From positions 62,001 through 126,000 of the forward strand of contig CATYIV010000001.1 in assembly GCA_958407465.1 (NCBI GenBank): a stretch of DNA of 64,000 nt. Reading direction: 5' to 3'. Source of the DNA: an uncultured Collinsella sp. Lineage in GTDB: Bacteria; Actinomycetota; Coriobacteriia; Coriobacteriales; Coriobacteriaceae. Shown here piece by piece: positions 42,553 through 51,003 of this stretch. The notes under the pieces were generated by a model that was given only the letters and a program-made list of their open reading frames with translations, was not told where the DNA came from and did not search any database. Made by a program: the position numbers and the translations under genes. The number at the start of each line of letters is the position of its first letter. The first letter of the stretch is position 1.

Positions 42553-43965
42553 ATGGGGACCAAATCCCAAAAGCAAACTCAATCACCGTCGACAGCCTCG
42601 GCGATTCTCGTCGTAATGTATGTTGCAGCCTTTGTTGCCGCGTTTAACGAGAACATCATTAACGTGGCGTTGCACGACATTATGGCGGCCTTTTCGGTGA
42701 GTGCCACCACGGCGCAGTGGCTCGTTTCGGGCTACATGATCGTGACGTCGATCTTTACGGCCATCATGGCCTTTCTGTCCGGCCGTTTCTCGACGCGCAA
42801 GCTGCTGTTTTTCGCATGCGGATGCATGGTCGCCGGCGAAGTCCTGTGTCTGATCGCTCCGTCGTTTAGCGTTTTGCTGCCAAGTCGTATTTTGCAGGCT
42901 GCGGGATCGGGCATCTTGTTCCCGCTCATGATGAACGTGGTGCTGTCTTGCGCCCCGCGCGAGAAGCTCGGTCTGTATCTGAGCCTGGGCGGTGCCTGCA
43001 TTACGCTGGGGCCGGCGTTTGGACCCGTGATCAGCGGTCTAATGTGCACGTTGTTTGGCTGGAGAGCGGTGTTCGTAGTGCCGCTGGTGGGCGGCATTGT
43101 GGTCGCTGCGGCGGGCGTAAAGCATGTTCAGAATGTCGGAGAGCGCTCGAACACCACGCTTGATAGTCTGTCGGTTGTTTTGCTCGCTGCCGGTATTACG
43201 GCATTTGTGTATTCCGTAGGCGAGTTCTCGACCAATTTGATTGCCGGTGTCGTGGCGCTTTTCGCCGCCGTTGTGCTGCTCGGCCTGTTTGCGGCCCGTC
43301 AGCTCAAGCTCGAGCATCCGGTGCTTAACGTGCGTCCCATGGCGAGTGTTCGTTTTTGGCCTGCGTGCTTGCTTGTGGTGGTATCGATGATGACGACGTT
43401 CTCGATGAGCGTTTTGTTGCCGCTCTATTTTGAGGGCGCATACGGCATGACCGCACTTGTTGCGGGCTTGCTCATTTTGCCGGCAATTGCCTGCAACGCC
43501 GTGACCTCGATTGTGGGCGGACGCGTGATGGACGCCCGTGGCGCATGGCCGCTGCTGCCGGTCGGCTTTGCCCTGATTGCCGTGGGGCAGACTGCCATCT
43601 CGGTGACGGCGGTGAGCATGAACATCGGCGTCGTCGTGGCGCTGACCGTTGTGGTGTATGCCGGAGTCGGTTTGGTGCTGAGCCCCTCGCAAACGGCCGG
43701 CTTGGAGACGCTGCCTGGCGCTGAGCATCCTCACGGAACGGCATTGCTCAACACGTGGAACATGATTGCCGCATCGTTTGGCCCGTCGCTGTTTATCAGC
43801 CTGCTCTCGAGTTCTGCGGCGACTGCCGGCGCCGCTGGCGTTGCGACCGACGTTGCCCAGGCGATTGGATTTGCGGCGGCCGTGCGTGTGGCGGCTGTAA
43901 TTGCCGTGGTCGGGTTCGTGGCGTCGCTGGTGTACGCTCGTCGCGAGTCGCACATGTCGCATTAA
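42553..43965 (+). CDS. MFS multidrug exporter, DHA2/EmrB-like
   Basis: A 470-residue transporter with about 14 predicted helices. FNENIINVALHDIMAAFSV fits helix 1, QWLVSGYMIVTSI motif D1, and RILQAAGSGILFPLMMNVV the motif C region of DHA2 drug/H+ antiporters. GGAAGGA precedes the ATG. Divergent from def. Substrate unknown. Confidence 0.9.
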   Translation: MGTKSQKQTQSPSTASAILVVMYVAAFVAAFNENIINVALHDIMAAFSVSATTAQWLVSGYMIVTSIFTAIMAFLSGRFSTRKLLFFACGCMVAGEVLCLIAPSFSVLLPSRILQAAGSGILFPLMMNVVLSCAPREKLGLYLSLGGACITLGPAFGPVISGLMCTLFGWRAVFVVPLVGGIVVAAAGVKHVQNVGERSNTTLDSLSVVLLAAGITAFVYSVGEFSTNLIAGVVALFAAVVLLGLFAARQLKLEHPVLNVRPMASVRFWPACLLVVVSMMTTFSMSVLLPLYFEGAYGMTALVAGLLILPAIACNAVTSIVGGRVMDARGAWPLLPVGFALIAVGQTAISVTAVSMNIGVVVALTVVVYAGVGLVLSPSQTAGLETLPGAEHPHGTALLNTWNMIAASFGPSLFISLLSSSAATAGAAGVATDVAQAIGFAAAVRVAAVIAVVGFVASLVYARRESHMSH

Positions 43966-44117
43966 TGTGTGCACATAGATTCTGCAGCTAGATTAGCGAG
44001 CGACACCATAAACTAATGGACGTTTTGCCGAGAGGCATGAATGTTTAAAGCGCAAAGAGTGCGCGACGGGCCCCGCGAATGGGGCGATGATGCCCGAGAG
44101 GGCCAAGAAGGAGTCTC

Positions 44118-45029
44118 ATGTCTGAGAACGAAGAGATCATGAACGAGACCGAGAACGAGACCATGGCTGCCGAGGTTGAGGCAATCGAGACCGTGGAGAC
44201 CGAAGCTGCCGAGGTTGAGGCTGCTGACGAGGTTTCCGCCGAGGAGGAGGCCGAGGTTGTCGAGGCCGCCGTTGATTACGATGACGAAGAGCTGATGGAC
44301 AAGATGCAGAAGGCCGCCCGCCTGCTGCGTAGCCGTCGCTTTGCTATTTCCAAGGAGGAGGAGGCCAAGGCCGAGCGCATGGCGAACATCGAGCGCGCCA
44401 TCAAGCTTCTTGACCTCAAGCCCAAGATGGAGCAGAAGGAAATGTCCGACCTGCTGGGCATGCGCCTTCGTGAGCTCGATGGCCTGATGGCCGAGGCCGA
44501 GGCTGCCGATCTGGTCGGCCGCATCGACGACGCCGAGGGCGATATGCGCAAGATCGTCGTCTTCGCTGCCGAGGATGCCGCTGAGGGCCTGGTCGAGCTT
44601 GCCAACAAGAAGGAGAAGCTCCTGCCCGAGCTTTCTTATGAGGGGGCCACCGAGCTGATGGCCGCTCTCGATAAGGTTATCGCCCCGCTCGTCGCCATGG
44701 GCCTGGACGAGGACCGCGGTCCTCGCGGCGGCCGTGACGACCGTGGCGGCCGTGGCGGCGACCGTGGCGGTCGCGGCGGCTTTGGTGATCGCGGTGGCCG
44801 TGGCGGCGACCGTGGCGGTCGCGGTGGCGATCGCGGTGGTCGCGGCGGCTTTGGTGACCGTGGCGGCGACCGTGGCGGTCGCGGCGGCTTTGGTGGCAAC
44901 CGTGGTGGCTATGGCGATCGCGGTGGCAACCGTGGCGGCTTCGGCGGCAACCGTGCTAACGACCGCGGCGGTCGCGGCGGCGACCGTGGCGGCCGCAACG
45001 GCGGCGGCTTCCGCGGCAACCGTTTTTAG
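44118..45029 (+). CDS. Acidic/winged-helix-like/RGG-repeat protein, possible RNA-binding
   Basis: 303 residues in three parts. Residues 1-60 are strongly acidic (Glu/Ala/Val). Residues 65-190 are helical and contain KLLDLKPKMEQKEMSDLLGM, suggestive of a small winged-helix fold. Residues 195-303 are a low-complexity tail of RGG/RGGFGDRGG repeats ending GGFRGNRF. RGG tails bind RNA and drive condensates in eukaryotes and in some bacterial helicases and cold-shock-like proteins. No catalytic domain seen. AAGGAG precedes the ATG. The tail DNA is a GGC/CGT-rich internal repeat prone to length change. Confidence 0.8.
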   Translation: MSENEEIMNETENETMAAEVEAIETVETEAAEVEAADEVSAEEEAEVVEAAVDYDDEELMDKMQKAARLLRSRRFAISKEEEAKAERMANIERAIKLLDLKPKMEQKEMSDLLGMRLRELDGLMAEAEAADLVGRIDDAEGDMRKIVVFAAEDAAEGLVELANKKEKLLPELSYEGATELMAALDKVIAPLVAMGLDEDRGPRGGRDDRGGRGGDRGGRGGFGDRGGRGGDRGGRGGDRGGRGGFGDRGGDRGGRGGFGGNRGGYGDRGGNRGGFGGNRANDRGGRGGDRGGRNGGGFRGNRF

Positions 45030-45056
45030 TTACGGCGTTTTACCAAACGCCGTAAC
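45029..45056 (+). terminator. Terminator hairpin after the RGG gene
   Basis: 12-bp arms GTTACGGCGTTT / AAACGCCGTAAC with a TACC loop, overlapping the stop codon; weak downstream T content. Confidence 0.7.
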
Positions 45057-45061
45057 CGGCC

Positions 45062-45182
45062 GACGCTGCGCGGGCCGCATTTGGACAATCTGACGTTCAA
45101 CTTCAAGGGCGCGACCAGAAGGTCAGCGCCCTTTCGTTTCACGCCACCTTGTCACAAATGCGACCCGCTCGCTGACTTATGC
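45062..45182 (-). repeat. 121-bp structured palindromic element, copy E2 (inverted)
   Basis: Reverse complement aligns to E1 base for base. Differences keep pairing: outer stem GCGGG.../...CCCGC against GCGAG.../...CTCGC, ACAA/TTGT against CCAA/TTGG, and apical A-T in place of G-C. It lies between the convergent RGG-protein and pdxT genes. Confidence 0.8.
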
Positions 45183-45273
45183 TCAACCTATGGCGTCATC
45201 TCGCCCCAAAAGGGCCTCCCTCGCTCTGGCGGGTTTTCGCTGTCGGTAGCAAAATATCGGCGTTGCCTTGATC

Positions 45274-45329
45274 CAAACCTACCAAAAGGGGGACAAGTTT
45301 ATTTTGGTCGGTTTTATCTGGGCAAACGT
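45274..45329. repeat. Palindromic repeat, CCTGCCAAAA/TTTTGG family, copy 3
   Basis: Arms AAACCTACCAAAA and TTTTGGTCGGTTT around GGGGGACAAG, then TATCTGGGCAAACGT as at 3656-3708. A different palindrome follows at once. Confidence 0.75.
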
Positions 45330-45341
45330 GGTCGTCTATCG

Positions 45342-45404
45342 CAATGTAGTCATTGGGGATGTTCTTGTTGGACTAGTCGTTTAAGAACGTCCAACGACTG
45401 CATA
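45342..45404. repeat. Palindromic repeat, GTCATTGGGGA family, copy 2
   Basis: Left arm GTAGTCATTGGGGATGTTCT, right arm AGAACGTCCAACGACTGC. A decayed version of 2722-2785, missing bases in the right arm. The region 45030-45440 holds no gene, only these repeats and E2. Confidence 0.75.
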
Positions 45405-45440
45405 GCATGAGAGTGGAAATCTACGCTCGTTCGTTTTTGC

Positions 45441-46028
45441 CTACATTTGGAGGAAGAGCTCGTGGAGGCGGGCGTCGTCGTCGAGCTCGGGGTGGAAGGT
45501 GACGCCGAGCTGGTTGTCTTGACGGGCGGCGACGATGCGGCCATCGACTTCGGACAGGGCCTTGGCATTGCCGTGCACCTTGACGATGCGGGGTGCACGG
45601 ATAAACGTCAGCGGCACTTCACCGTCGATACCGTCTACCCGCCCCTTGGTGCGAAAGCTGCCGAGCTGTCTGCCATAGGCATTACGCTCAACGAGCACAT
45701 CCATGGTTGCCAGGCGCGGCGTCCCCTTATCGTCGTGGGCGGCAAGGTCGCGCGCCAGCAGAATCAAGCCGGCGCAAGTCCCCAATACAGGCATGCCTTC
45801 AACAATGCGGATGCGAAGCCCCTCGAGCATACCGAGTTCGGCAAGTAGCTTGCCCTGAACGGTGGACTCGCCGCCGGGGAGGACCAGGCGGTCAAAGTTC
45901 TGCTGCAAATCGGCCGCCTGCCTCAGCTCAATACAGTGCGCGCCCAGCTCAGATAGTCTTGCCTCGTGCTCGGCAAAAGCGCCTTGGACCGCCAGCACGG
46001 CGACCGTTTGGTCTGCATAATCGCTCAT
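45441..46028 (-). CDS. pdxT: PLP synthase glutaminase subunit PdxT
   Basis: A 195-residue class-I glutamine amidotransferase that feeds ammonia to PdxS. LVLPGGEST and VLGTCAGLILLA carry the oxyanion and nucleophile Cys, and VTFHPEL the His-Glu pair. It follows pdxS by 20 bp in the same operon. Confidence 0.96.
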   Translation of the reverse strand: MSDYADQTVAVLAVQGAFAEHEARLSELGAHCIELRQAADLQQNFDRLVLPGGESTVQGKLLAELGMLEGLRIRIVEGMPVLGTCAGLILLARDLAAHDDKGTPRLATMDVLVERNAYGRQLGSFRTKGRVDGIDGEVPLTFIRAPRIVKVHGNAKALSEVDGRIVAARQDNQLGVTFHPELDDDARLHELFLQM

Positions 46029-46048
46029 GTGCGATCCTTTCTGCTGGA

Positions 46049-46939
46049 CTAGCGCCCGCGCTCCTCCATGATGATCTCGATCTCGTCGGCGTTGATGCCC
46101 ACCATGGCCTCGCCCAGGTCCTCCGAAAGCTCGGCAATGAGCTTGGCGTCGGTGAAGTTTGCCACAGCCTTAACGATGGCGGCGGCGCGCTTGGCGGGGT
46201 CGCCACTCTTAAAGATGCCCGAGCCGACAAAGACACCCTCGGCGCCCAGCTGCATCATCAGCGCGGCGTCGGCGGGGGTCGCTACGCCGCCGGCGGCAAA
46301 GTTCACCACGGGAAGCTTGCCCGTGGCATGAACCTCGCGTACCAGCTCGACCGGAACCTGCAGTTGCTTGGCTGCCTCAAAGAGCTCATCATTGCGCAGG
46401 GCGACAACGTCGAAGATCTGCTTTTGGATCTTACGCATGTGGCGTACGGCTTGGACGACGTCGCCCGTGCCCGGCTCGCCCTTGGTACGAATCATCGTGG
46501 CGCCCTCGGCAACGCGGCGCAGTGCCTCGCCCAGATCGCGGGCGCCGCAGACAAACGGCACGTCAAACTGGGTCTTATCGATGTGATAGACGTCATCGGC
46601 GGGGGAGAGAACCTCGGACTCGTCGATGTAATCGATCTCGATGGCCTGCAGGACCTGCGCCTCGACAATGTGGCCGATGCGGCACTTGGCCATAACGGGG
46701 ATGGAGACTGCCTCTTGGATGCCCTTGATCATCTTGGGGTCGCTCATGCGCGAGACGCCGCCTGCGGCGCGGATGTCGGCCGGAATGCGCTCGAGTGCCA
46801 TGACGGCGCAGGCGCCCGCCTCCTCGGCGATGCGTGCCTGCTCGGGCGTGGTGACGTCCATGATGACGCCGCCCTTGAGCATCTGCGCGAGCTCGCGATT
46901 GAGTTTGACGCGATCGGCCTTGCTGGTCTGTTCTGCCAT
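46049..46939 (-). CDS. pdxS: PLP synthase subunit PdxS
   Basis: A 296-residue (beta/alpha)8 enzyme forming pyridoxal phosphate from ribose 5-phosphate, glyceraldehyde 3-phosphate and ammonia. [21 protein letters not shown] (Schiff-base Lys), [10 protein letters not shown] and [14 protein letters not shown] are conserved family blocks. AAGGGAG lies five bases before the ATG at 46939. Divergent from pdxR, its likely regulator. Confidence 0.97.
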   Translation of the reverse strand: MAEQTSKADRVKLNRELAQMLKGGVIMDVTTPEQARIAEEAGACAVMALERIPADIRAAGGVSRMSDPKMIKGIQEAVSIPVMAKCRIGHIVEAQVLQAIEIDYIDESEVLSPADDVYHIDKTQFDVPFVCGARDLGEALRRVAEGATMIRTKGEPGTGDVVQAVRHMRKIQKQIFDVVALRNDELFEAAKQLQVPVELVREVHATGKLPVVNFAAGGVATPADAALMMQLGAEGVFVGSGIFKSGDPAKRAAAIVKAVANFTDAKLIAELSEDLGEAMVGINADEIEIIMEERGR

Positions 46940-47031
46940 GGTTGCTCCCTTGATTGGCATGTGCATTGCTTGACGGAACATCCTATCGGGGAGCTGGGTA
47001 TGGCAAAATACTCAGTTTTCGAGATAATAAC

Positions 47032-47073
47032 AAGGTCAGACTAATACCAGACTGAACAGCTCGATAAGGTCAG
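47032..47073. promoter_or_regulatory. Direct repeats in the pdxS-pdxR intergenic region
   Basis: AAGGTCAG occurs at 47032-47039 and 47066-47073, and CAGACT at 47037-47042 and 47048-47053 (11-bp period). Direct repeats are the known kind of site for MocR/PdxR regulators; these are the candidate PdxR boxes. Confidence 0.6.
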
Positions 47074-47084
47074 GTGGTAAACTC

Positions 47085-48518
47085 ATGCTTGACTACAATT
47101 TGGAAAAACGCGGCGAAGCATCGCTCTATGAGTATGTTTACCAGCAAATTCGAGATGATATCGTAGCTGGACGCATTGCGGCGGGGGAGCATCTTCCGTC
47201 TAAGCGCGCCTTTGCCAGTCATCTGGGAATCAGTGTCATTACCATCGAGAATGCATATAGCCAGTTACTTGCCGAGGGTTATATTTGCTCAAAGCCGCGG
47301 CGTGGCTACTACGCTTGCGAGCTTCCTGATGCACCGGTTTTGCCTTTGGCTACAGGGAACATCGACCGAGATGCCGTCTCTGTGGGTCCTAGCGCGCATG
47401 ATGCCAACGGACAGGTCGAGCGATTCGATGCGCTCTCTCCTTCCGCTTTGGAGGCGGCGCGGCTTTGGCAAAGCGCACTGCGGGCGACGCTGGCATCCGA
47501 AGACGAGCGCGAAATCTTCTCGCCCGCGCCCGCGCAGGGCACCGCTCGGCTACGACGCGCAATTGCTCACCATCTGCGCGGGACAAGGGGTATGAATGTC
47601 GACCCCGACAACATCGTTATCGGTGCAGGCGCCCAGCTGCTCGATACCATGTTGGTTCAGTTGCTTGGCGCGGACAAGGTGTATGCCGTTGAGGACCCGG
47701 GCTATTTGCGCCTGACGCGCATCTATCAGGCTATGGGTTGCAAAGTTCGGCATATCCCGTTGGATGATGACGGCGTGGACCTGAGTGCTCTGCAGAAAAC
47801 CGGGACCGATGTCCTTCACCTGATGCCATCCCATCAGTATCCGACCGGCCTTGTGACGAGCATTGCGCGTCGCTATGCGCTGTTGAGCTGGGCTGCCGAG
47901 CGACCAGGTCGGTATCTCATCGAAGATGACTTTGATTGTGAGTTTCGCCTTGCCGGCAAGCCGATTCCCGCGCTCGCGTCGATCGATGCCTCCCAGTCGG
48001 TTATCTACACCAACACGTTTTCGAAGAGCCTGTCATCGGCGTTGCGTCTAGCGTACATGGTGTTGCCCGATGAACTGATGGAGCGGTTTAGGCGCAACCT
48101 TGGTTTCTACGCCTCGTCGGTGAGTTCTGTTGACCAGGTCGCTTTGGCACGTTTGCTGGAATCGGGTGATTACGAGCGGCATGTGAACCGCGTGCGTGTT
48201 CGTGCTCGCGAGGCGCGTGATGGCCTGGCGGCGCTTGTACGGAAAGCGTTTCCGGCAGGGGAGGTCTCGATCGAGCATGCGGACGCGGGCCTTTACTGCA
48301 CTGTTGTTGCGGAGCGCGGAACGGGTGGAAGCTCTTTTGCGCGGGCTCTCACGCGCTCGGGTATTCCGTTTATCGATATCAGTGACTGTTATTGGTGTGC
48401 CGATGGTGCATTTGTCCCTGAAAACTCAAGTCAAATTCTTGTTCAGTATGACGATCTGAATCCAAAAGTGCTAACTACCTTGGAATTGCAGCTAATGGGG
48501 GGGCGCTCTGCAATCTAA
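47085..48518 (+). CDS. pdxR: MocR/PdxR-type GntR-aminotransferase regulator
   Basis: A 477-residue fusion of a GntR winged helix (1-75: LPSKRAFASHLGISVITIEN) with an aminotransferase-like domain (100-477). The PLP-binding region NTFSKSLSSALRLAYMV is intact, so PLP can be sensed as in characterised PdxR proteins. Its divergence from pdxST makes it their probable activator. Its stop codon TAA lies in the first bases of the adjacent MITE-like repeat. Confidence 0.93.
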   Translation: MLDYNLEKRGEASLYEYVYQQIRDDIVAGRIAAGEHLPSKRAFASHLGISVITIENAYSQLLAEGYICSKPRRGYYACELPDAPVLPLATGNIDRDAVSVGPSAHDANGQVERFDALSPSALEAARLWQSALRATLASEDEREIFSPAPAQGTARLRRAIAHHLRGTRGMNVDPDNIVIGAGAQLLDTMLVQLLGADKVYAVEDPGYLRLTRIYQAMGCKVRHIPLDDDGVDLSALQKTGTDVLHLMPSHQYPTGLVTSIARRYALLSWAAERPGRYLIEDDFDCEFRLAGKPIPALASIDASQSVIYTNTFSKSLSSALRLAYMVLPDELMERFRRNLGFYASSVSSVDQVALARLLESGDYERHVNRVRVRAREARDGLAALVRKAFPAGEVSIEHADAGLYCTVVAERGTGGSSFARALTRSGIPFIDISDCYWCADGAFVPENSSQILVQYDDLNPKVLTTLELQLMGGRSAI

Positions 48519-48635
48519 GTGAGTAGACTTTTGGCATTTTGGCGACCAAGCCGTTTTACCACAAGCTATCTACCTGCGACTTTATAAAGCAATTTGGCTG
48601 GTCTGCACGGCAAGTTCGAAAAAGTCTACTCACTT
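48517..48635 (+). mobile_element. MITE-like element, copy 1
   Basis: 119 bp with terminal inverted repeats AAGTGAGTAGACTTTT / AAAAGTCTACTCACTT. The interior is closely similar to copy 2 (shared ACCTGCGACTTTATAAAGCAA). No reading frame for a transposase. It abuts the pdxR stop codon. Confidence 0.8.
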
Positions 48636-48670
48636 GCCGCGCAAAGCTTCTGCATGAGAAAAAAAATGGG

Positions 48671-48736
48671 GTTTTCAACAGTGCTTCGTCCAGCTCTCGG
48701 CAAGCTTTTGGTCAGTTGGGGAGGGCTGTTGAAAAC
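48671..48736. repeat. Inverted repeat GTTTTCAACAG / CTGTTGAAAAC
   Basis: 11-bp arms at 48671-48681 and 48726-48736 between MITE copy 1 and the nuclease-domain gene. Possible separate small element or regulatory hairpin. The rest of 48636-48819 shows nothing else clear. Confidence 0.5.
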
Positions 48737-48819
48737 TTAGCAGTCCGTTCGGTGCCATTTTTGTTGCGTTCGCGCCAATGCGAGACCGATTGGGTTGAAA
48801 TCCGTGTTTTCCTGTGCCT

Positions 48820-49947
48820 ATGAAGGATCTACTTTGTGACATATCGGCTTTTAGGTACTGGCGTTTGCCTCCTCAAGTCCGCGCTTTGTGTCCGCCGTTT
48901 CCACGACCGGAAGAAGACCGGCAGCGATATGATCTCGCCCGCAACCCGACGGCTGCAGTCGCGCTCGGTTTTCCGTTGTATACATTGGTTCGGACGAGAA
49001 ACAAACGGACCTGCCCTGTCAGCATTAGGCAGCGGCTGTTCCTTGGTGAGCTCCCCAGGGAATCTGTGTTGGAAACGGAGCATGGATTTTTGGTCACGTC
49101 TCCTCTACTGACGGCATTTATCATGTCTCGACATCTGACGGATCTCCAGCTTCTTTTTGTGTTGGCGGAGATGTGTGGCTTGTTTGCGGTGTGTGCTCTG
49201 CCGGTGGCGCTTGAGGCGGAGCTTTCGCGTGCAATTGATTCGGGCGCGATTTCGACAACGTTCGGTTGGGTGCGCTGCCCGTCCGAGGACGGCATCACTT
49301 CAAGTTTATGGCGTCGAGACGCTTTGGTTTTGGGCAGAGACCTTGACCGTTTTTGTTCAGATGTTTGCGGGATGCGTTACGGCAATAGATTTATGGCGGT
49401 ATCGCAACTCGTTCCATTGGGTGCCGCGTCGCCTTTTGAGGTCGAGGCGTATTTGTTGCTTGGACTGCCGCGAGCCCTGGGAGGCGAAGGGTTTTGCGGC
49501 ATAGAGCTCAATGTCGAAGTGACGCTAAGCACAAGTGCTCGAGCGATTGTGGGAAAGTCCCGTGTATATATCGACCTACTTCTCTCTTCGCCGGACGGCA
49601 AGCGACAGGTGGCCATTGAATGTCAGGGAAAGGCCTCGCACGGACGCGCAGGGGATGGCTTGCGTGACGCTGACCGCATGACAGCCCTTCAGGCCATGGG
49701 CTACGATGTACTTCTCCTGACACACAGACAGATATCCGATGAGGATAGATTCCGCGCGATCGTTAAGGCCGTATGCAGGATGCTCGATGCTGAATATCGT
49801 GATAAAAGCTCAGATGAGCAAAGGGCTGAGACATTACTCCGGTCTGAACTATTCGTTGACTGGACAAAATTGGGAGTAATCGACGAAAAGATGCCCGTTA
49901 GACACAAAATAGCTCGATCGTGGACGGCTGCGAAACTAAGTGAGTAG
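48820..49947 (+). CDS. Orphan protein with C-terminal DUF559/Vsr-like nuclease fold
   Basis: 375 residues from ATG 48820 (GTG 48814 possible; no clear ribosome binding site). The N-terminal part, with ISAFRYWRLPP near the start, resembles coriobacterial proteins of unknown role. The C-terminal part has YIDLLL (Asp252), VAIECQG (Glu267, Gln269), RDADRMTALQAMGYDVLLLT, the pattern of DUF559/PD-(D/E)XK nucleases. The last codons and TAG stop lie inside MITE copy 2. Base composition is poorer in GC than neighbours, suggesting transfer. DNA cleavage, defence or mobility roles are unproven. Confidence 0.72.
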   Translation: MKDLLCDISAFRYWRLPPQVRALCPPFPRPEEDRQRYDLARNPTAAVALGFPLYTLVRTRNKRTCPVSIRQRLFLGELPRESVLETEHGFLVTSPLLTAFIMSRHLTDLQLLFVLAEMCGLFAVCALPVALEAELSRAIDSGAISTTFGWVRCPSEDGITSSLWRRDALVLGRDLDRFCSDVCGMRYGNRFMAVSQLVPLGAASPFEVEAYLLLGLPRALGGEGFCGIELNVEVTLSTSARAIVGKSRVYIDLLLSSPDGKRQVAIECQGKASHGRAGDGLRDADRMTALQAMGYDVLLLTHRQISDEDRFRAIVKAVCRMLDAEYRDKSSDEQRAETLLRSELFVDWTKLGVIDEKMPVRHKIARSWTAAKLSE

Positions 49948-50057
49948 ACTTTTGGCTTGATGGCGACCAGGCCGTTTTTGCAACAAGTCATTTACCTGCG
50001 ACTTTATAAAGCAATATGGATGGCCTGCTCGGCAAGTTCCAAAAAGTCTACTCACTT
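49938..50057 (+). mobile_element. MITE-like element, copy 2
   Basis: 120 bp with the same terminal repeats and orientation as copy 1. It supplies the stop codon of the nuclease-domain gene. Flanked by CT and AT dinucleotides; no clear target duplication. Confidence 0.8.
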
Positions 50058-50125
50058 ATTTTTTGACGAGAATCCGATGCCTAAGGTGGTCCTATTTCAG
50101 GGAGTTAACAAGTTCGTGAGGCACG

Positions 50126-50156
50126 AAAAAGGCCCGAACCATGCGGTCCGGGCCTT
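50126..50156 (-). terminator. Terminator after rubrerythrin gene
   Basis: Stem AAGGCCCG / CGGGCCTT with a TTTTT tail on the minus strand. Confidence 0.85.
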
Positions 50157-50189
50157 ATCGAGCTAAAGATTGTCTCTCAGGCGGTTGGC

Positions 50190-50747
50190 TTAGCCAAAGT
50201 AGCGCTTGAGCAGGCCGGCGAAAGCCTTGCCGTGGCGGGCCTCGTCGCGAGCCATCTCGTGCACGGTGTCGTGGATGGCATCGAGGCCGGCGGCCTTGGC
50301 GCGCTTGGCAAGATCGGTCTTGCCGGCGGTGGCGCCGTTCTCGGCCTCAACGCGCATCTCGAGGTTCTTCTTGGTGGAGTCGGTCACGACCTCGCCCAGG
50401 AGCTCGGCGAACTTGGCGGCGTGCTCGGCCTCCTCATGAGCTGCCTTCTCGTAATAAAGACCAACCTCGGGATAACCCTCGCGATGAGCGACGCGGGCCA
50501 TGGCCAGATACATACCGACCTCGGAGCACTCGCCCTCAAAGTTGGCGCGCAGGTCGGCGACGATGTCCTCGGGCACGCCCTCCTTGGCAACGCCCACGAC
50601 GTGCTCGGCAGCCCAGGTAAAGCCGCCCTCATCCTGCTTCAGGAAGCGGGAACCGGGAACGCCGCACTGGGGGCACTTGAAGTCCTCGGGCAGCTGGTCG
50701 CCGTCGTACTCTTCAACATAACCGCAAACGGGGCAAACAAATTTCAT
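50190..50747 (-). CDS. Rubrerythrin
   Basis: A 185-residue peroxide reductase. The N-terminal rubredoxin-like site has CPVCGYV and CPQCG (residues 5-40), followed by a four-helix diiron domain with [15 protein letters not shown] and DEARHGKAF carrying the Glu/His ligands. The rubredoxin-first order is that of reverse rubrerythrins. It detoxifies H2O2 in anaerobes. The start at 50747 follows AAGGGA. Monocistronic with its own terminator. Confidence 0.93.
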   Translation of the reverse strand: MKFVCPVCGYVEEYDGDQLPEDFKCPQCGVPGSRFLKQDEGGFTWAAEHVVGVAKEGVPEDIVADLRANFEGECSEVGMYLAMARVAHREGYPEVGLYYEKAAHEEAEHAAKFAELLGEVVTDSTKKNLEMRVEAENGATAGKTDLAKRAKAAGLDAIHDTVHEMARDEARHGKAFAGLLKRYFG

Positions 50748-51003
50748 GATTCGATCCCTTCGATCGATGGCGATGGTGCGCTCGTCCGGTCCCGTAAGGG
50801 CCCTCTCCGGACGTGCGTCTTGACGAGTTCTATTATCCATAAATGAGACTGAAAGTGAAGCCTATTAGGAATGATTTTTAGTAAAACAATTTTGAGATAT
50901 GAAGATGTTGATTGATTAACGATTGGCAGGCCGTCTTTGACCGTCGTTGAGTACAATCGGTCGAGCAAATGTTGACCAATCAACAAATGAGGGAGCCTCC
51001 TTT

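Noticed and set aside
48814..49947. Transposase for the flanking MITE-like elements
   Set aside because: No DDE, HUH or serine/tyrosine recombinase motif seen; the C-terminal pattern is DUF559-like, so a transposase label is not supported.
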